Origin: Nitrospirota bacterium
Lineage (GTDB): Bacteria > Nitrospirota > JAOUDF01
Length of the DNA: 6,793 nt
Direction of reading: 5' to 3'
NCBI GenBank assembly: GCA_029859385.1
Contig: JAOUDF010000139.1
Location: forward strand, 1-6,793
Shown: one piece after another, positions 5,626-6,793 of the stretch
Numbering within the stretch: position 1 is the first letter of the stretch
Layout of the letters: each line of letters starts with the position of its first letter
Translations under genes and position numbers: made by a program
The notes under the pieces: model-generated
The model's input: only the letters and a program-made list of their open reading frames with translations
What the model was told of the DNA's origin: nothing
The model's database searches: none

Positions 5626-6369
5626 TCAAGGTGTTTCAAAACCATACTTTTTGAGCACTTTCCGGCCTTCATCGGCAACCAGAAAGTCCGCAAAGGCTCT
5701 CGCCGCCTCCTTGTTGCGCGAGGATTTCACAATGCCAAGTCCCTGCCGGAGAGGGTTGTGTAATGACGCATCCAGCAGGGTAAATGCAGTCTCGTCAGGG
5801 TTATAAAGCGACAAGGCGGAAATCCCGGCATCAGCGTTTCCCGTCATCACAAACTGAAGTGCCTGGCGTATATTCTCGCCGTATACGACCTTTGCCCTCA
5901 CCTGCTCCCACAACCCGGCAGACACAAGGGCTTCCCTGGCAGCCTTGCCGTAGGGCGCATGATCGGGGTTGGCTATCGCGACCTTTCGGATTTGCGGCGA
6001 TTTCAGGGCGGCAAGTGATTCAACCCGCAGACCAAGCCCCTTACGAGTGACAATGCCGATGCGACCCACGGCATAATGCCTGACCGAATCGGCGACAATG
6101 AGCTCTTTGGCCCGCAATGCCTCAACAAACGCCACGTCAGCCGAGGCAAAAACATCAAAAGGGGCGCCATTCTCGATCTGCCTTGCCAGCATCCCCGATG
6201 AACCGAAGCTGAAAACGGGGACCACACCGGTTTTTTTTTCAAAGGCCTTACCGAGTTCCGTGAATGCTCCCGCAAGGTCGGACGCCGCCGCAACGGTGAG
6301 CGACGAGGCCGAACCAACACCCGGCGCCAGGAGAATCCCACAAAAAATCGCAAAGAGAAACTGTTTCAT
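5626..6369 (-). CDS. modA: ModA-type molybdate/tungstate ABC transporter substrate-binding protein
   Basis: From the ATG at 6369 the product has 247 residues. It begins with a signal peptide (MKQFLFAIFCGILLAPGVGSA), then SLTVAAASDLAGAF, the ModA start with the oxyanion-binding Ser, and FGSSGMLARQIENGAPFDVFASAD, with the second Ser site. YGENIRQAL and NADAGISALSLY follow; where E. coli ModA has a Tyr ligand, this shows Ala in a GISALS motif resembling the GFVALS motif of another large ModA group. It captures molybdate or tungstate in the periplasm for ModBC. An in-frame GTG at 6405 would add 12 residues and overlap the upstream stop as GTGA, but the ATG gives a normal signal peptide, so I prefer it. 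modB and modC are not downstream; the FMN-protein gene follows at 31 nt. A run of nine A in the coding strand (6231-6239) encodes part of EKKT. Confidence 0.9.
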   Translation of the reverse strand: MKQFLFAIFCGILLAPGVGSASSLTVAAASDLAGAFTELGKAFEKKTGVVPVFSFGSSGMLARQIENGAPFDVFASADVAFVEALRAKELIVADSVRHYAVGRIGIVTRKGLGLRVESLAALKSPQIRKVAIANPDHAPYGKAAREALVSAGLWEQVRAKVVYGENIRQALQFVMTGNADAGISALSLYNPDETAFTLLDASLHNPLRQGLGIVKSSRNKEAARAFADFLVADEGRKVLKKYGFETP

Positions 6370-6401
6370 ACCAAAACTTCTCAACCTGCCAAACCACTGA
6401 C

Positions 6402-6793
6402 TCACGGGGTTACCGTTACATAAAGATGGTTGCCTTCCCTGAAGATGAGCAGGAGGACATTCTCTCCTGCCTTTACTTTCCGCGATGCCTTGGTAAAGTC
6501 GACAAAGTTCCTGACCGGCTGCCGGTTGACTTCCTCAATTATATCCCCTTCCTGTAAACCTGCCGACTCGGCAGCAGTCTCGGGCTTAACATCAGAAATC
6601 AGGACGCCCTTTATCTCCGCCGGCAGGTTCATCTCTCTGCGCATGCGAGAGGTAATGTCTTCCACATCCAGGCTTTCAAGGACATTCCCGCCGACGTCGC
6701 GGCCATCTTTTGCCTTTGCGACCTTGACCGTCGGCAGTTCAACGATGACCACCTCAAGGGCAATCTCCTTCCCGTTGCGCACCACCGTGACCT
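6402..6793 (-). CDS. HtrA/DegP-type serine protease, C-terminal PDZ part (5'-truncated by the window edge)
   Basis: The frame stays open to the right edge, so the protease domain and first PDZ core lie outside; the GTG at 6785 is an internal Val codon. The visible 130 or so residues start with TVVRNGKEIALEVVIVELP, the usual end of PDZ1 in DegP/DegQ/MucD proteins, followed by a linker and a second PDZ domain: GVLISDVKPETAAESAGLQEGDIIEEVNRQPV, here split as a carboxylate loop plus GLQEGDII and NRQPV, ending LYVTVTP. The full protein would degrade or refold damaged envelope proteins. The catalytic triad is not in view, so activity and subtype (degP, degQ or mucD) cannot be set. The stop overlaps the alternative modA start, and the real modA start is 32 nt further, so the two are likely co-transcribed. 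Confidence 0.85.
   Translation of the reverse strand, partial: VTVVRNGKEIALEVVIVELPTVKVAKAKDGRDVGGNVLESLDVEDITSRMRREMNLPAEIKGVLISDVKPETAAESAGLQEGDIIEEVNRQPVRNFVDFTKASRKVKAGENVLLLIFREGNHLYVTVTP

Noticed and set aside
1..6793. CRISPR array, tRNA, rRNA, insertion sequence or integrase
   Set aside because: No regularly spaced repeats, tRNA-like cloverleaf, rRNA motif, transposase or recombinase was seen. The only mobile-type signal is the 63-bp repeat at 518-580.

Overview
The window looks like chromosomal DNA from an iron- and metal-active anaerobe. A Geobacter-like or other Desulfuromonadales-type (former delta-proteobacterial) organism is the best guess. This rests on a CxxCH cytochrome c, an FeoB system with a DtxR-FeoA fusion protein, a Fur regulator, and two operator-like palindromes close to the WTGAAAATnATTTTCAW Fur box that I recall for metal-reducing delta-proteobacteria. 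The taxonomic call is inference from gene content and operator style; no rRNA or other marker is present.

Layout. Eight of the nine genes lie on the minus strand. At the left edge, a plus-strand di-heme cytochrome c (cut by the window start) converges on the minus-strand cluster. The junction carries a 63-bp two-hairpin dispersed-type repeat (518-580), which supplies the last residues and stop codon of a secreted PsbP-like protein. Reading rightwards, against transcription, come the PsbP-like gene, a CopD-like four-helix membrane protein, a DtxR-family protein with a C-terminal FeoA domain, and feoB. They are closely spaced and look like one operon transcribed feoB > dtxR-feoA > copD-like > psbP-like. 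Upstream of feoB lies a near-perfect Fur box (4518-4536), then a strong intrinsic terminator (4548-4573) that ends the fur gene. fur has its own promoter (TTGACA, 17 bp, CAGTAT) with a second Fur box abutting the -10, which predicts autoregulation. Further right, also on the minus strand, are a small FMN-binding split-barrel protein, a ModA-like molybdate-binding protein and the C-terminal PDZ part of an HtrA/DegP-type protease cut by the window end. These three are probably co-transcribed.

How it works together. Under iron sufficiency Fur-Fe(II) should repress both fur and the feoB operon. Under iron limitation FeoB imports Fe(II) through the inner membrane. No separate feoA or feoC is seen. 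The FeoA function appears to be fused to a DtxR-like metal-sensing module that has a shortened, acidic helix-turn-helix region and a Cys/His-rich linker, so it may act as an FeoB accessory protein or sensor instead of, or as well as, a repressor. The CopD-like and PsbP-like products ride in the same unit with unknown roles. The most interesting object in the window is this fused regulator-FeoA protein beside an FeoB whose gate motifs differ from the E. coli type.
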